The translations under genes were made by a program, and so were the position numbers. From Syncephalis plumigaleata (taxonomy: Eukaryota > Zoopagomycota > Zoopagomycetes > Zoopagales > Piptocephalidaceae), in contig JAIXMF010000006.1 in assembly GCA_025201365.1 (NCBI GenBank), positions 1 through 64,000 of the forward strand: a stretch of 64,000 bases of DNA, written 5' to 3'. Shown piece after piece: positions 27,122 to 41,041 of this stretch. The notes beneath the pieces were generated by a model. It did no database searches, was not told the origin of the DNA, and saw only the letters and a program-made list of their open reading frames with translations. Each line of letters begins with the position of its first letter. Positions within the stretch are counted from its first letter, which is position 1.

Positions 27122-27585
27122 TTAGATGTTATTAGTGGAGAAACGTTCGCTATTAGACTGAGATTGATCCACTGGTCGATAAAACGCGTTAGGTGGTCGG
27201 AAGATAGACTGACATTCTGTGTACGCGGTGCCAATACCGAAACCTGCACCTAACGTCACTGGCCAGGCACGACCTAGTTTATACATGTTAGTTATTACAT
27301 TAATGACGACGCGTAACATTATAGATATATACGCTAGTTGCATACTTACGTTTAAAGAACAACACGGAAGCAACGATACCCACACCTAGACCGATACCTG
27401 TCTGCACTAGTGTATGCGCAACACAACGATCCCACTATAGTACGCGTGTAGATGCGTTGTTTATTTACTCGTTAGTTGACTATCTCCCTGTTACTATATG
27501 CTTCTCTATTTACCTTCTCCACGACAATATCTTCACTACGAATAGATTCAGACTTTTTGACTTCAGTAACACGAGTTGACGCCAT
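27122..27585 (-). CDS. MIC10: MICOS subunit Mic10
   Basis: Three exons (27585-27514, 27434-27350, 27273-27122) give 102 residues. MASTRVTEVKKSES leads to SEDIVVEKWDRCVAHTLVQT, then helix 1 GIGLGVGIVASVLFFKRR, a short basic loop, and helix 2 AWPVTLGAGFGIGTAYTE. The glycine-zipper motifs GxGxGxG in both helices and the FFKRRA(F/W)PV loop are the signature of Mic10/MINOS1, a hairpin protein that bends crista junctions in the inner mitochondrial membrane. The C-terminal tail (SIFRPPNAFYRPVDQSQSNS onward) is longer than in yeast. No frame problem. Confidence 0.93.
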
Positions 27586-27766
27586 GATCCACTATAATAA
27601 TAATGCAAAATAGTAATCACGACTAAGAGATACTAATGAGTAATCACCAGCAATAACTGCTATACCAGTGCAAAAGAAGACAGAAAAGATCAAGAGGAAG
27701 AGGAAGGAGAGAGAAAGAGAAAGCGGGTAGAATTCATACAAATTATTAAAATGATTTCATCTAATA

Positions 27767-28424
27767 ATGACGAGTAACAATCCATCTTCTACTAGAAACT
27801 CACTTTTTACTTGTTGATTCTTTGACATATAGCCTGCTTCTCATTATACTATATTCAGTTAGTATTGTTATTGCTAGTAATGCACAACAACCAACATCGG
27901 ATAGTTCAGTATGGTCTAGAGACGACGATAATGAAGATAATGCTATACTATTGGATATATTTACACGATGTGATAAGAATAAAGATGGCGTACTTGATAC
28001 TGAGGAGTTGACCGCAGCACTCACAATGCTTGATGTACCGAAAGCACGACAAACTAGTATGAAGCGACAATTTGTAGATTATGATGATTTCTATCAACTG
28101 GTTCAATCATTACAAGTGAGTAGACATGAAGCTATTTAACTTGTAGTTCATTAATAATCATTATATGAATATTAGGAAGTAAGAGTGGATAATCCAGAAG
28201 TGGAACGACTATTTAAACGATTAGACAGCGAGAACAAAGGCTACATCAATCTATTGGATATACGCAGATTGACTAAAGAATTGGGAGAAGATTATAATCT
28301 TGAAGAGTTAGAGGATATGCTACAAGTAGCTGTTACTTCACAAGATGACAATAGTAATAGCCGTAATAATCGATTAACGATACAGGCATTTGAACAATTA
28401 CTAAAACGACTTGGATTTATTTAA
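27767..28424 (+). CDS. Calmodulin-like EF-hand protein
   Basis: The strongest domain is a canonical EF-hand loop DKNKDGVLDTEEL, followed by degenerate hands near VDYDDFYQLVQSL, DSENKGYINLLDIRRLTKEL and NRLTIQAFEQLLKRLGF. Four hands with a central linker give the calmodulin/centrin layout. No ATG opens the main exon. A good model uses ATG ACG A at 27767-27773 and an 85-nt intron to 27858, which gives MTISIVIASNAQQPTSDSS and keeps frame through the second intron (28116-28175), for 170 residues. The partner is unknown. The stop lies 25 nt from the convergent PDS5 stop. Domain sure, start uncertain. Confidence 0.75.
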
Positions 28425-28448
28425 TATGTATTCATCAATGGGTGACAT

Positions 28449-31400
28449 TTAATTGATTTGCATACGATGATTATTCTCATCATCATCATCATCGTCATCA
28501 TCATCATCAGCTAATAGTTGCTTGTTGTTGGCACGAGCAGCTCGTGGAGCATTTCTACATATTGTTAGTAATCATTTAGTATTTATATAGTCATGTCTCA
28601 TTACCTTCTTAGTGGTGTAATGTCAACATCCATTATACGACGTCGTTTATCAATGATAGCTTTATCGGATCGTGTAGTGGTATGATCATGAGTAGTACGC
28701 TATCATCGATAATACGTAGAATGTAATGAGTACAATAAACATATATATATCCTGCATAGATGATTATTATGTGTGTTATGAATCTTACCTGATTTGTATG
28801 ATCGATTGCTCGTTTAACAGGTGTGGTCATTGCATGACGATGTGGCAATTTACGTATTTGCATGTATTCATCTGGTAAATGATTCTTACGTAGATTCTAA
28901 CATAGAACAGATTAGCTTGTACTTGCTTATTATCATTACAGTCTAATACTACTTACCTCAGCTACTAATGATGTAGATAGACGACGATATAGATCACGAG
29001 GTAGGCTTACAGGATTCGGATAGGTGGTTAGTGCCCATTGTGTGCATTGCATCGATCGCGTATCATCAATTGAGCTAGATCACTTAGCGCATAGATATGC
29101 TAACAAATAGATTAGATGAGCGATATAGATTGACTACCTACGAATAACGTGTACTCACCTCACTTTGATCATTCATCGGTTCAGTATCACATACTGTTTT
29201 GAGTCTTGTTACAATATGGAAATAAGTGAGATGTTGGCCGGTGACACACAACATTCAAGGAAAAAGTCTAGATATCTGATGTAGTTTGAGTTAGTTGACT
29301 AATCTAATAATGGTGTAGTTAACGACTTACTTGCTGAAATGTATCAAGTCATCGGTGTCTGTCGAGAATTCTGGATGATGTGCCAGTAAATGAATGAAAC
29401 GCGATATAGTCAACTCGAATAGTGATAGTTTCCCCTGTGATACTGTATATAGATGGAGTAGTGAGTAGCTGAAACTGTTAAATGAACAATACTTACCCGT
29501 TGCAAGTAGTGCCAGTTGCTGTCGGAAGTAGCTCTTTACCTATATTGCATGAATGTTAACCAATACATTCATTTACAAGCAAAGATGTGACATGCTCACC
29601 TGTTGACGTAGTCCTTTATCTGGTTCATTTGCCATTAGCAATAAGCACGACATGAATCGAACGTGTAATTGACGATTTCGTAGATATTTGAGCAGTTTAT
29701 TCGCTATACTCTCTCGAACATACGGTGAATGATCCTAGTTACAATATATGCATTGTTAATTCATTGTATAGTATTTCTTTACAGGATAGCAAATACCTCT
29801 AGTATCAATGCCAGTTGACGGAACTCGTTATTCAATAGCATAGCATCGTATCTCTCGTAGCAGCATAGTTTCAATAAAAGTTTACCGGCCATTAAACGCA
29901 TCCATGCTTGACATATTGTCCTAGTTTATATCATACAAGATTAATTCCATCTCATCAGTACAATGTTGCTTGTTATACTTACGTCTTATTATGATCTATT
30001 GATCCTTTCTTTCTATGACTGCTTGCTTCAGCTTCATCAGACTTATTCTGTTCATCATCAGAAGATAGCATAGACAGCAGTAGTTTGAATACAGGCTGTG
30101 CCAAATCCTCCACTACATCATCATTAACTAGACCACGTAGTCGATTGACTAACACTTTCATGCCAAGTATCTAATCGAATGGCATTAGTGGATTGAATAA
30201 CTGCCTACTGATGAATGACTAACCTTGCATTGTGTCAAACTATCTAGTTCGCTAAACTCCATCCAATCTTCAAATGTCATTACGTATTAGTTGGTTGTCT
30301 ATACCAAATTGCATACTAACACGTACCTTCTTGTAGAGTGGATTCAGCATTTGCTACTGTACCCTTACACAGGATGATCTCTTTTACTAAAACTGAACAA
30401 GTGTCTGACTAGTTGACTCGAATGCCAATGGTGCGTAGAATGCCAATGTTCTCAAGGCAGATAGTTTAGGTACAAGCGTTGTATAGTCCATTACAGTTGA
30501 TTGCAATGCAATATCCTATTATAAGATGTAGATGCATGTATGCAGATTAGTGACAATCAGTGTGTTATTATGTGATCATTACATACTTTAACAAAATCAA
30601 CTAGTAGCAGCTTTGTTTCCTCGTTCGATTGATGTGCCAATAGCATAGCACTTCTCTTGGCTCATTCACATTGCCTTGTCGGCATTTATCTAATAGAACT
30701 CGACGGTAGAACTGTTGCAGGCATATTAGCTAGTGCTGTTGTATGACTACATTACCTGGTACGTACAGTTCTAATGTCACCATATCTGGATAGGCTACAC
30801 TACAGGTGGACAGTGTATCCAAACCATCCAACACTAGTATAATGATGAGCGTTATACATCATAAATATGCATCTACTTACCTGCATCATCATCACTGCTA
30901 ATGGTTACTTGTACAAGTTCTGATACGTAATCACGTAGTAGGAATGGGAACACCTGCACCAGTATCTTGAGTAGATAGCGTGCAGTCTTACATGTCAACA
31001 CATTGTCATCGACATGCTCGGTAGTCCAGCCATATTGAATGAGATGAGGAATCATCGAGTAATGAATGATATCATAACTAATACGGCGATCAACACGGTA
31101 AATGTATCTGACATGTCTGACGATGCATGTTCAATTCTTTTACGAGCATCGCGCTATTTAACCAGCAAACAAATTAATAACTTGCTTGTTTCTTTCTTTC
31201 TCTCTTTCTTCTTCTACTTACTTTATGACGCTGAATAGCCGTAAATGATGCAGATGGATCCATACAACCCTCGAGTGCCGACACTGCACGATCATCATTT
31301 AGCTGGTTAAACTTGTTCAAACTCGCCACTGCTTGATCAGTATTAGGTAGTCGTGCTAGATCACAACTCGTTAGATTAGCATTAGATCAGTGTCATTGAC

Positions 31401-33702
31401 CGCTATATCATTCATTACCAGCTATACTTAGAATGAGTCGATTTCCCTCTGATTCAGTAGTTTCATCGGTTTGCGTCTATTGATATCATGTTAGCCATAC
31501 GCTCTCAAGAATGTATTGTTCTATTCCTTACATTGTATGCTCGACAATAATCGATAAATGATTGCATTTCCTTCATTGATCTAGCATTGTCATTAGAATT
31601 CATGTTAGAGCATTTGATTCATTCAACTTACGCGGCTTTCCGTTGCAATAATGCCAATAATGCTTTTTGCGCTTTTACATCAAGATCATTTGCAACGTAG
31701 ATCAATCGTCTAGTTCTTTCCTCTTCATTCTCGTCGAGTGGTAGAATATCTCGCATGAAGAATGCCTCCATAGTAGCACTAGTTATGGAGATTACATTAA
31801 TCAGTCGTTACTCATTATGTAATTCATACTGCAGCCTACATCATTTCATTATCGTTCGAATAGAGAATGTTAAGAAATTCACTAGGGATCCATCCTATCT
31901 TTGTCTTGACACGTTCATCCTCTCTAGATTAGTATTCGTTATTAGTCTAGTAGGACGGAGTATTTACTTTCCTATGCGACATACCTTCGTGAATAGGTAA
32001 GCTTATACATTCGACCTAGTGCCTTTAATGCCTCTACTCGTGGTGCAATCTAGATATATACATATATACATACGAGTAAGTATGTAACGAATAGTCATCA
32101 ACAAGACTACACGACTACCTTTTTGTCACGACAACGATGTCCCAATTGCTTCAGTACTTCCACATCCACATGATGTAATATAACATCGATATCCAATGTA
32201 CCTATAGCTTGACATGCTGCAGCGCGTACTTTTTCCTCAGGATCAAGCAATTTAGCCTGGGCCGATTCTACATATACATATATTTAGATTTCATGTAAGT
32301 ACAGAAATGATTAATGTATACTCGCTACTTACCATTTAGATCCGATACAAGTTCCGGATGATTCGTGTAGAGTTTTGCCAAATACTCGGTCCAAGCAGCA
32401 CGTACCATGGCTGATTTGTCATTCTTACGCGATAGCCATGTCTTCCACGTAGATGGGTACGCCTCGACTAGAGATGATTCCCGTGCTGAAAACAGTTCTC
32501 CCAATGAGGATGCCGCCAACATACGTAGATAAGTATTCGATAACTAATCATGTCAATATTAGATGTCATTCATTTGTGATATATCATATGCTACTAGCAA
32601 TACATACACTCAATTCCTCTTCCAATTGAGGAATGACATTAAGCAATAGACCGGGAGCAACTCGATACAATTCCACAATGAGTTGATGTGCACCCTTAAT
32701 GTTCTGCTTTTCAGTATCGGTCAGGACATTTGACTTGTTGGTCGCCAGCAATACATCTGTAAAATACTATGTGTATTATGATAAGTGATCAGTCATTGAC
32801 ATGGTCAATTATTCATAGAGTGCTTACTTGACATATATATCGTTGTAGTCGATCGACATTATTATTACATAGTTCACCGGCCATTTGATAAGCAGACGGA
32901 TTTGTAGATCGATTATGACGTAGGAACTGGCCTAGTAGGATATCGATCGCATCCTGCGGTAGAGTACTATTCTCCTCGATGAGTTGTCCCAATACATCAA
33001 CCATACAAATGCGTACAGTTTGCGGTGTATCCAATCTATTCAAGACACGCATATTAGCGAAGTATTATACGCCTGCTTTCCACCTACTTGATTGTCTTGA
33101 AAAAGCAGTCAAAAAACTTTATAATAATATCATCGCTATCCTGTAGATCCGCTACAATGGCAACACTCTTGACAGTGGCCAAACTTTCAAGCAAGTAAAG
33201 ATAGAGATTATAATAGCCCGATTGTCCCTCACTTATATGCTCAAGTTGCTTATGAAATAGCGTAAATACTTCCTAGATGACAATAATACATTGATATAAG
33301 TAGTCGATACCGCTATAGTGTTTGTATAACTATACTACCTTGAGCTCTTGTTCCACATAGGGTGCATCAGGCGCATAGAGGCGTAGTAAGTCTGCAATGC
33401 AACAAGCAGTGTATGCACGCACACCACGGTCTTTATGGTGGAATAGCAATGGACTTAGAATCTCGCGTGTTACTCGCGACAACGAGTCAATATCCACGGC
33501 TTCCTGTTCAAATCCTGCCAATTCTTCGTGTAATTGCTACGATTAAGCTGCTTAGTTTTTGTATCATAGTAACGCATTCCAGTTCCCCTATATAGTATAC
33601 CTTTAAACGCTTTAACAAATCACCAAGGGCAACTACGCGATTACCCTTGACTAGTGACTCGTTAAATGTCAGTTTCTGACTACTCATTGGCAATAATGTC
33701 AT
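28449..33702 (-). CDS. PDS5: Sister-chromatid cohesion factor Pds5
   Basis: HEAT-repeat protein that binds cohesin's kleisin and, with Wapl or Eco1, controls cohesin release or stability. It starts MTLLPMSSQKLTFNESLVKG. Conserved N-terminal blocks are LSRVTREILSPLLFHHKDRG, VRAYTACCIADLLRLYAPDA, YYNLYLYLLESLATVKSVAI, VELYRVAPGLLLNVIPQLEE, MLAASSLGELFSARESSL and YPSTWKTWLSRKNDKSAMVR, in the order known from human PDS5 and yeast Pds5. The C terminus is basic then strongly acidic (an uninterrupted Asp run from a GAT/GAC microsatellite), ending ENNHRMQIN at 28449. Around 20 to 25 short introns. Upstream start shares a 168-nt gap with the NAA15 stop, so both are transcribed the same way. Confidence 0.9.
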
Positions 33703-33870
33703 AGTGAATATGGCTAATGAGTAAGCAATCAAAGAAATGAATAAGGAGAAGACGAAAAGTGAACGCGAAATACAATAATTAATGATGATGATAGAAAAAA
33801 ACACGTCGTTCTTTTTTTCTTATTTATCATTTCATATTCACGAGTATAGTGTTCATAATGTGTATTTTAT

Positions 33871-36800
33871 TTATGATTTGATTAGATCGAGTAGTGTCGC
33901 TGGCACATGCACTTGCTTCGATTGAGTAATCAAGTCAAGCACTGATTGATCCATTTTACGCGTACTCATTGTTTTCTCTAATGAGAGTATATCCTGTATC
34001 AAATGTTATTACTATTACTATTTACTTGTATGTTCTCATATTATGAATTACCTTAAGTGACCATGATTTACTGTGTTTTTTAATCGCTTCTCCAATCAAT
34101 TCATTAGTGTTGGACACTTTAGCGTATTGACACGCCAATCCATCTAATGTACGTATACGTAAATAATTATCTACTTACATCTGTATAACTATACTCACTC
34201 ATGGCTACAAAGGATGGTTGCGTGGCATGTTCCTCGAATTGATCACGCGTAAATTGCACCAACGATTTACCACCTAGAAATCCGTCTAGAGCTGCTTTCA
34301 ATATTGATTTCGCTTCCTTAGGTAACACGATACTTTCATTCGCTAGTGCTATAAGACATCATCATCATAATAAAATAGAATGCAGTGTTTGAGTCATTCA
34401 GTCAACTTGCATACCTTGCTCTAGTTTTACAATGTAACCCAGGTAATTTGGATGACTTGACTCGATAGTCATCGCTTGTTAAGACTAGCAAGGGCAAGTA
34501 ATGGTTTCTCTAATAAATAAATAAACAATCATTAATATGAATATCATCATCATCATCATCATCATCATGTATCACTTACGCTTCCTTATGGCCACTTCAA
34601 ATCCGAGGATGTGTGTGTTCACATGATTAGGCAAATGCGTTTGAAGGATTTGTAGCCATTGTGTAGCTGCTGCCAATGGATCCTTGGTCTAATCCGTACA
34701 GTTTAACAATGACTTCATAGAATGAATGAATAGCCATTATATCACTTACTTCCAAGTAGGACTTGCCATCCTTATCCTCTTCAGTAGTGGTGGATGCAGC
34801 TTTCTTGGTAGTATCTGTTATCAAATAGTGCATAATAGATCATTAGTAAGTAATAACATCATCTAATCTGTAATAACATGCTGCTATTACCTGATCGTGA
34901 CTCTTTGGCTTTCTGCTGCTGTTGCTGCTCTTTAATCTTTGCTTCCTGCTTGCGTAGTTTACTCATGTACTTTTTCAATTCAGACGGGGTCATTGTAGCT
35001 ATACATCAATCAACATTATAATCATGCTTATCTATTATTATCACCGTACTTATTACTTACATGTATCTACGGCTGAAGCATTTGCACTTGCACCACCTTC
35101 AGTATTATTAACTGCTGCACCACCAGTAGCCATTTGAGGTTCATCATACAATTTCAAGTATGCCTACATTTCTAATTAGATTGAATATAATACTAGTATA
35201 TATAGTATAGCTACCTTGATTGCTAGATCAGCAGTTTCTACGTAGACTGGACTGGTATAAATGGTATCTTCGAATTTTAGTAGTCTAATGCCCATAATAA
35301 GCATAGTATTATTAGTATCAGTATTAGTATCTACATAGTCAATTACCGTAGATAGGATTGAATGGTCGTTTTCCTTAGACAATAAGTATGGAAATCGAAT
35401 TGATCATCAATGAAATCATCAAAATGCTAATAGATTATCAGTAAATCATTAATAGTTGATATACATCTAATTTACCTTGCCAATTTGATGTAGTAGTTTT
35501 AGTGCTTTGCCTAATTGATTCTGACGAACAAGACTACGCGATGATTCCATTTCAAACCATAAACATTGCATATCAATTAGATCCTTGACTGGTTCCTTAA
35601 CATCCGGCTAAATCACTTGATTAGCATACAACAACAATATAACTATCAGTTTCACGCTAGCTTACTCGTGTGAATAGACCAATGGTCTTTTCCGCTTCTT
35701 CTACTTGATTGTTACGCAACAAATATTTTGTGCACTTTGAATTAACAAATCGATCTTGTAAATCCAGTTGACGTGCCTCAACCATGATTTGTGCTGCCAA
35801 TTCAGGTTGTCCCAAATGCTAGCACGTCTATACGTTAGCAGTAATAATAAGCATGCTATATGTCATTATTATTACCTTAGCAATACGTGCTTTCACCATG
35901 TATAATTCCACTAGAGTTGGTGTATGCGCGATGGCTTCATTGATATACTTTAATGCACGTTCCTGCTGGTTTAACTTGTCGAAATGTTGTGCCAAGTAGA
36001 ATAACGTCCATAAATAGGTGGTTGGTGCTTCTTTATCGACACTCTCTATTATTCGATGTATCAATATATATATATATATATATAAATAAGCAAATCACTA
36101 ATACTTACCATCCAATGTCTTGCCATCGCATAATTGCTTTTGATAGTCAAGCATGAGCTTTTCAATAATCTCTACACGCTTAGTATCCGCATACAATGAC
36201 TTGATATTAGCAAATAGTGACGGGACACCCTTTCGTAGCATTGCTTTGAAATAAGTGTCGATACGTTGTTGGAATGTATCACCTAATATGATGACTCCTA
36301 TTAATCTTTACGTATTTCTAATTACTCTAATAGCTTGCACTTACCATGCATATAATTGAGCGGTAATCGTTTCAACAAATTGGAACGTGGATATTGCGTG
36401 GCTAACTGATCATATGCCTCAACAATTTGGTTCTCTTGTGACTTGTCACCTATTATTACTATTATTAATACGCTTAATAACCTGGTTATTGTTAACTTAC
36501 TTGTATCAATACCTGAACAAGTCAGATATCTATCCAAATAGAATCGATAATCGGGATTCTCGTTGATTAATCGACGATACACTTCTTTTGCTTCATCGAG
36601 ACGATTTAGCTTTTGTAATAGATTGGCTAAATAACAATGATTGTATTAGAGCTATGCTGATCTATCTCATTCAATGTTTCGATGACTCACCTCGCTTCTC
36701 CCAAACACCGATAACATCGCATACTCGATTCTGAATGGTGTCCAAGTCTTTTAGTGCATCCTCTAGATCACCCTTTTCTTCAATCGTCAAATTGCGATAC

Positions 36801-37865
36801 ATTAGCAATTCACTATGATCGTAATCCTTGCTGGGTGGTGGTATCTAATACATAAATATATAGCTACATTAGTATAAATATATATTGCATTGATACGAAT
36901 GCTAACTTACCTTCATACTATTCTCAAATGCACGTAGTACATTAGCGGCCAAGTCATAATCACCGAGTAGATGAAGTGAGATGGCATAACCAATCCAGAA
37001 CATTCTATTGTTTGTGTTGAGCGAAAGCAATAGATCTCGAGTATCCTATGCATATCATGATGGTTATTACTAGTCAACATGATAGTGTTATTGCCAATGA
37101 CTAACCGCATAAGCCTCGTAGTTACGCATTTGAATTTGTAATAATGCTAAATCACGAAGAATTTGCATATTATTCTAGTATAGATGAGCATTATAGTTAC
37201 AGTATTGTTCTTTCATATACAAGTGATGATGGATTAGTTACCTTATCGAATTTCAACGCATTTCGATAACATTTAATGGCTTCCTCGTAGTTCTTTTCGG
37301 CGCGATATAGCAATCCAAACACATGCCAACCTAGTAGAGGAAAATACGCGACATGACGCGTGTGTGCGTGTGTGTCAAGCATAAACCATACTCACGAATA
37401 GAATACCATCACTATAGTGGCCAACCACCATGATAAAGGATACAAATATGACTAGTGAGATCGTTCTTCAAACCTTTACGAACGAATTCGAAACCTTCCT
37501 CCTTTCGTTCTAGACTTGACAGGAAAAGACCTTTCATAGCAAGGGTCTCTATCATTATCATATATCATTATTATAGATGCGGTAAGATTAATCCTATGTT
37601 GCATTGATATGCTGATTAGCTTTGTTTGTTTGTTTCTCTCCTACCGCCATGTTCGGGAAACTTTTTCAAGATCTGATCGGCTGATTTCAATCCACGTTTA
37701 TATTGTCGATGCTCGAAGAAACGCTAGCAAGATCAAGTTGGTTAGATTCCCGGTAAAAGATCCTATTTGCATATGCGTGTTCGTGTTTTTGTTTTGAGAT
37801 CTTACCAGTAGTCCTTTAAATTGGGATGCCTCTCTGGAGGGCAATTCACGCTTAGTGGCCGCCAT
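33871..37865 (-). CDS. NAA15: NatA N-terminal acetyltransferase auxiliary subunit Naa15/Nat1
   Basis: TPR scaffold that anchors the catalytic subunit Naa10 to ribosomes. [20 protein letters not shown] begins at 37865. Signature blocks are [115 protein letters not shown] and [20 protein letters not shown], nearly line for line with human NAA15. A charged Lys/Gln-rich helix near 34900-34990 ([20 protein letters not shown]) corresponds to the family's basic linker. The tail is [11 protein letters not shown] with TAA at 33871. About 20 short introns. The full length of roughly 900 residues is normal. Confidence 0.93.
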
Positions 37866-38066
37866 AATGTAAGTCAACGAGAAACGATAGCCACACTGGT
37901 ATGAAGAAATACGCGAGAGTAGTAAGTAGTAACTGCAGCTACGCACTATTAGAGCTTACTACAGCTGACTACAAATAACAACAACAAATAACAAATAATG
38001 GCGACGGTATAAAAGTGTTGTGTGTGTGCAGTAGTAGTAGTAGTAGTTTACGCGTTAGGCTAAAAC
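37866..38066. promoter_or_regulatory. NAA15 upstream region
   Basis: About 200 nt of promoter for the minus-strand NAA15 gene, with a TAGTAG trinucleotide run at 38034-38047, before the MITE. Confidence 0.35.
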
Positions 38067-38068
38067 TA

Positions 38069-38306
38069 CAGTGTTTTTCCATCCAATTTGCGCAGTTAGC
38101 CTTTAACATTTGCAGTTCATTAATAAATAGATTTACACAATTGTTAACACCATTATCACATTACTATTATTATTGAGTAGTTGTCATTGCCCTAGCAATT
38201 GAGGATTATCGCTGCTACTCACATCTAAATACGTAAGTGTTAACATTACTATTATTTATTCGTAAGGACAAATGGCTAACTGCGCAAATTGGATGGAAAA
38301 AGCCTG
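38069..38306. mobile_element. 238-bp MITE with 33-bp inverted termini and TA duplication
   Basis: The left terminus (38069-38101) reads CAGTGTTTTTCCATCC then AATTTGCGCAGTTAGCC. The reverse complement of the right end (38306-38274) is CAGGCTTTTTCCATCC then AATTTGCGCAGTTAGCC, so 31 of 33 positions match. Both ends are flanked by TA (38067-38068 and 38307-38308), and the termini begin with CAG, as in Tc1/mariner-type elements. There is no coding capacity. One half (about 38306-38208) matches the left arm of the larger element at 43787, and the other half (about 38205-38069) matches its right arm at 46379-46501. It therefore looks like an internal-deletion derivative. The nearly identical termini suggest a fairly recent insertion. 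Confidence 0.88.
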
Positions 38307-39578
38307 TAATTTTACAATTTATAAAACTACATGTTACCACTATCGTCATAATCATCATCCATTTGTAGCTATTTGTTACAGCAAGCGTATCATAAAACAA
38401 AACAGGCACTAATACGAATGCATTACCACATCCTATTGTATATATGACATGTTATCTATATTCAGTATGAGTAGTGACTTGACTATTTGATAAACAATGA
38501 AAGTCATTGATTGATTGTGTACCATGATGCTGCTAATCCACTTGACGAAGACTTGTCCCAGACCATATCGTGTTTTATGAACGAAGAAGATCCCACATGG
38601 CACATTGTAGCATGCGACTATGATGATTATGATTATGATTCTTGATTACTAGTAGTTAGAACGCAGCATGGCGTACCACAGAATAGAGACAATCACTCGA
38701 CCAATACGGATGATAGATACGCATGAAAGAATGAACAATGTACACCCCGTAATGTGACATGGCTAAAGTGGCGCCATTATAGTATGAATAGCAGCACTCA
38801 TAATGATGATAACCTGTCAATGGCAAGGCCATTCATTATATAAACGAGCAGTAGGAATAAGAGCGTGAGCATGGCTACTCTACGCAGCACAGCCATCCCT
38901 TGACCTTTTTCCATTCCTCTGTTGTCTCTTTAGTGCTACCACTACTGCTCTCACCCTTTAGCTCACTCACTCTCGTTCTCGTTTTTATTTCCCTTTCCAA
39001 CTATTCATTCAAAGACTAGGCACGGCACGCCTCTATTCTCACTTTACTTGACGGCTGATTAGTTACCAATTCCTACTCATTTCCACCGATAACTACCTCT
39101 TATACGATATTCTTGTGTCATTACTACTATTACAGATATTGAAGGTATATATATAGATATATCCAATAACATAGTTATCTATTTTTATAGTGATAATAAT
39201 AGTAGCAGCAGTAGTATCAGTATCCGTATCAGTTATCTATTCTCTTCTTTCTCTCTTATTTTATATCTTTTGGTTCTTTTTATACTAGTAACTAGTGAAA
39301 CGTTTGCTTATCGACCGTAGTAGCACATTATCGCCACAGCAATAACGAATAATAACAGTGGTAGTAGCAGCAGCAGCAACAACAACTTATCAACAGACGC
39401 CTAGTGCATAACAAATACTTGTCGTTATTATTGGTGCTGCTTACTGTTGTGACTCTGTATTTCGCGTGTGCACATCTACGTGTATCCGAGTTGCGCTCAC
39501 TTCTTAATTTCTCCATATACCAAGAGTAGAACAATAGACTAGGCATATCTCGTCATCATCATCATCATCATCATCATC
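38307..39578. promoter_or_regulatory. Spacer between MITE and UBL3
   Basis: 1.27 kb. A TATATAAA motif lies at 38838-38845, pyrimidine-rich tracts at 38900-39000, and an ATC run directly precedes the UBL3 start. An orphan frame at about 38510-38644 has coding-like codons and an acidic end (NEEDPTWHIVACDYDDYDYD) but no start or matching exon, so it is not called. Confidence 0.4.
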
Positions 39579-40293
39579 ATGTCTGATAGAGCATCCACAG
39601 TTCAGGATACTATAACGCCCACATCAACCGTTGTAGGTGGTAATGATCCTCACTCAGTTCCATCTATCTTTACTAAAGACGATATGATTGATCATGACCA
39701 TGATGACCATGAAGAATCCACCGCTACTACACATTCAGGCCAAGTGGCACTCACATGTCTACTCGTGAATGGTGAACGACATACATTCCACTTTACACCA
39801 GAGGCATCGATACAACTAGCGAAGCAACATATTCATGAACACTGGCCTAAAGGTAAATAATAGCAAGCATCTGTAAACAAAAAACGCACATACGCTAATA
39901 GTCACCCTTTTCTACGTTTATTTATCTAACCACCCCATTTGTTTTGTTAGAATGGACGGAACCACGTCCTGATGACATTGATAGTCTCAAACTATTATAT
40001 CTAGGTCGATTCCTAGATGATGAAAATACACTAACAGGTAAGTTGATTGAATGTATAGATATTAGTAGCAATAGTAGTAATTGATTATTTATATTAGACA
40101 ATAGCATGGCTGCTAATCGTTCTTATATCGTTCACTTGACCATTCGACGACGAGTACCTTCAGAATCCGGTAAGCTAATATATCGATAGTAGTCTCATAC
40201 TCGTATATCACTAACAATAGCCTATATGCCTCATTAGAGAGTCGTAAACTAACGGATCATTCTATTCGATGGCGATGCTGTTGTATTTTGTAA
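39579..40293 (+). CDS. UBL3: UBL3/MUB-type membrane-anchored ubiquitin-fold protein
   Basis: Four exons (39579-39852, 39951-40037, 40098-40169, 40238-40293) give 162 residues. A low-complexity N terminus is followed by the ubiquitin fold: VALTCLLVNGERHTFHFTPE, ASIQLAKQHIHEHWPKEWTE, RPDDIDSLKLLYLGRFLDDE, NTLTDNSMAANRSYIVHLTI. WPxEW and LKLLYLGRFLDD are typical of UBL3. The last exon ends RWRCCCIL, a CAAX box (C-C-I-L) with extra Cys, predicting geranylgeranylation and palmitoylation, as in human UBL3. Such proteins sit on the plasma or vesicle membrane and help sort proteins into extracellular vesicles or recruit E2 enzymes. Confidence 0.88.
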
Positions 40294-41041
40294 TCATTCT
40301 CGCTTCCTTCATATCACATAACATAATGGTCAAACACATATCTTCATTTCCCTTACCATTACACTGACCGCTGTTCATTCTTTCATGTATGATCATCATG
40401 TTTATGACTACTATCACTGCGATTACCATATTCTTCTTTGTCTTCTTTATACTTTTGAATACAATAATGCTAATCGACCATGTTTATCTAGTAGCAGTAT
40501 TTTCATTATCATCGCCATCATTCTTACTATTAAAAAGATTATTGATTTAGAGACATGTTATATTGATGCCTGAATGATAAGTGGATTGGGTTCAGTTGAA
40601 CTGATGTCAAGTTACAAAAATGATAGGTGCCACCTTAATGATTCAAATTCAGCATTCATACGATCAATCCATCCTCATTCCCTTACTTGTTCACTCTCGT
40701 TCTATTTGCGTACTACTATTTTGTTGTTACACGTCCCTTCTTTGCCTGCATACACTACGATAGAAAACCCTATCGTATCCCATCACTTTATCAATAGTAG
40801 CTGCGCTTGTCGCACTCCTTATACCTGCTATTCATTGTAGACGTGTACCACGAGTATTCTTTATGCTTGTTGACTTTTTCCATCTGGTAGTTACGAACGT
40901 TGTCACATTACACGCACGCACGCACGCACATATGCATATATGCATATATAGTCATATCTAGTTGCTTACCCTGTCTATGTACTTGGTGACCCATACAATA
41001 GAATTCATAGGTTGACACTTTTATACTGAACAGCTGAACTC
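40294..41041. other. Intergenic, no supported gene
   Basis: 748 nt. Open frames at 40385-40573 and 40574-40840 are tyrosine/cysteine-rich translations of AT-rich DNA without family signs. A (ACGC)n run near 40912-40930 is followed by ATATGCATATATGCATATAT, a self-complementary stretch. Confidence 0.4.

Noticed and set aside
38510-38644. Orphan frame with acidic end (NEEDPTWHIVACDYDDYDYD)
   Set aside because: Codon use looks coding-like, but there is no start codon, no upstream exon with a matching donor and no family I know. Left as unexplained.
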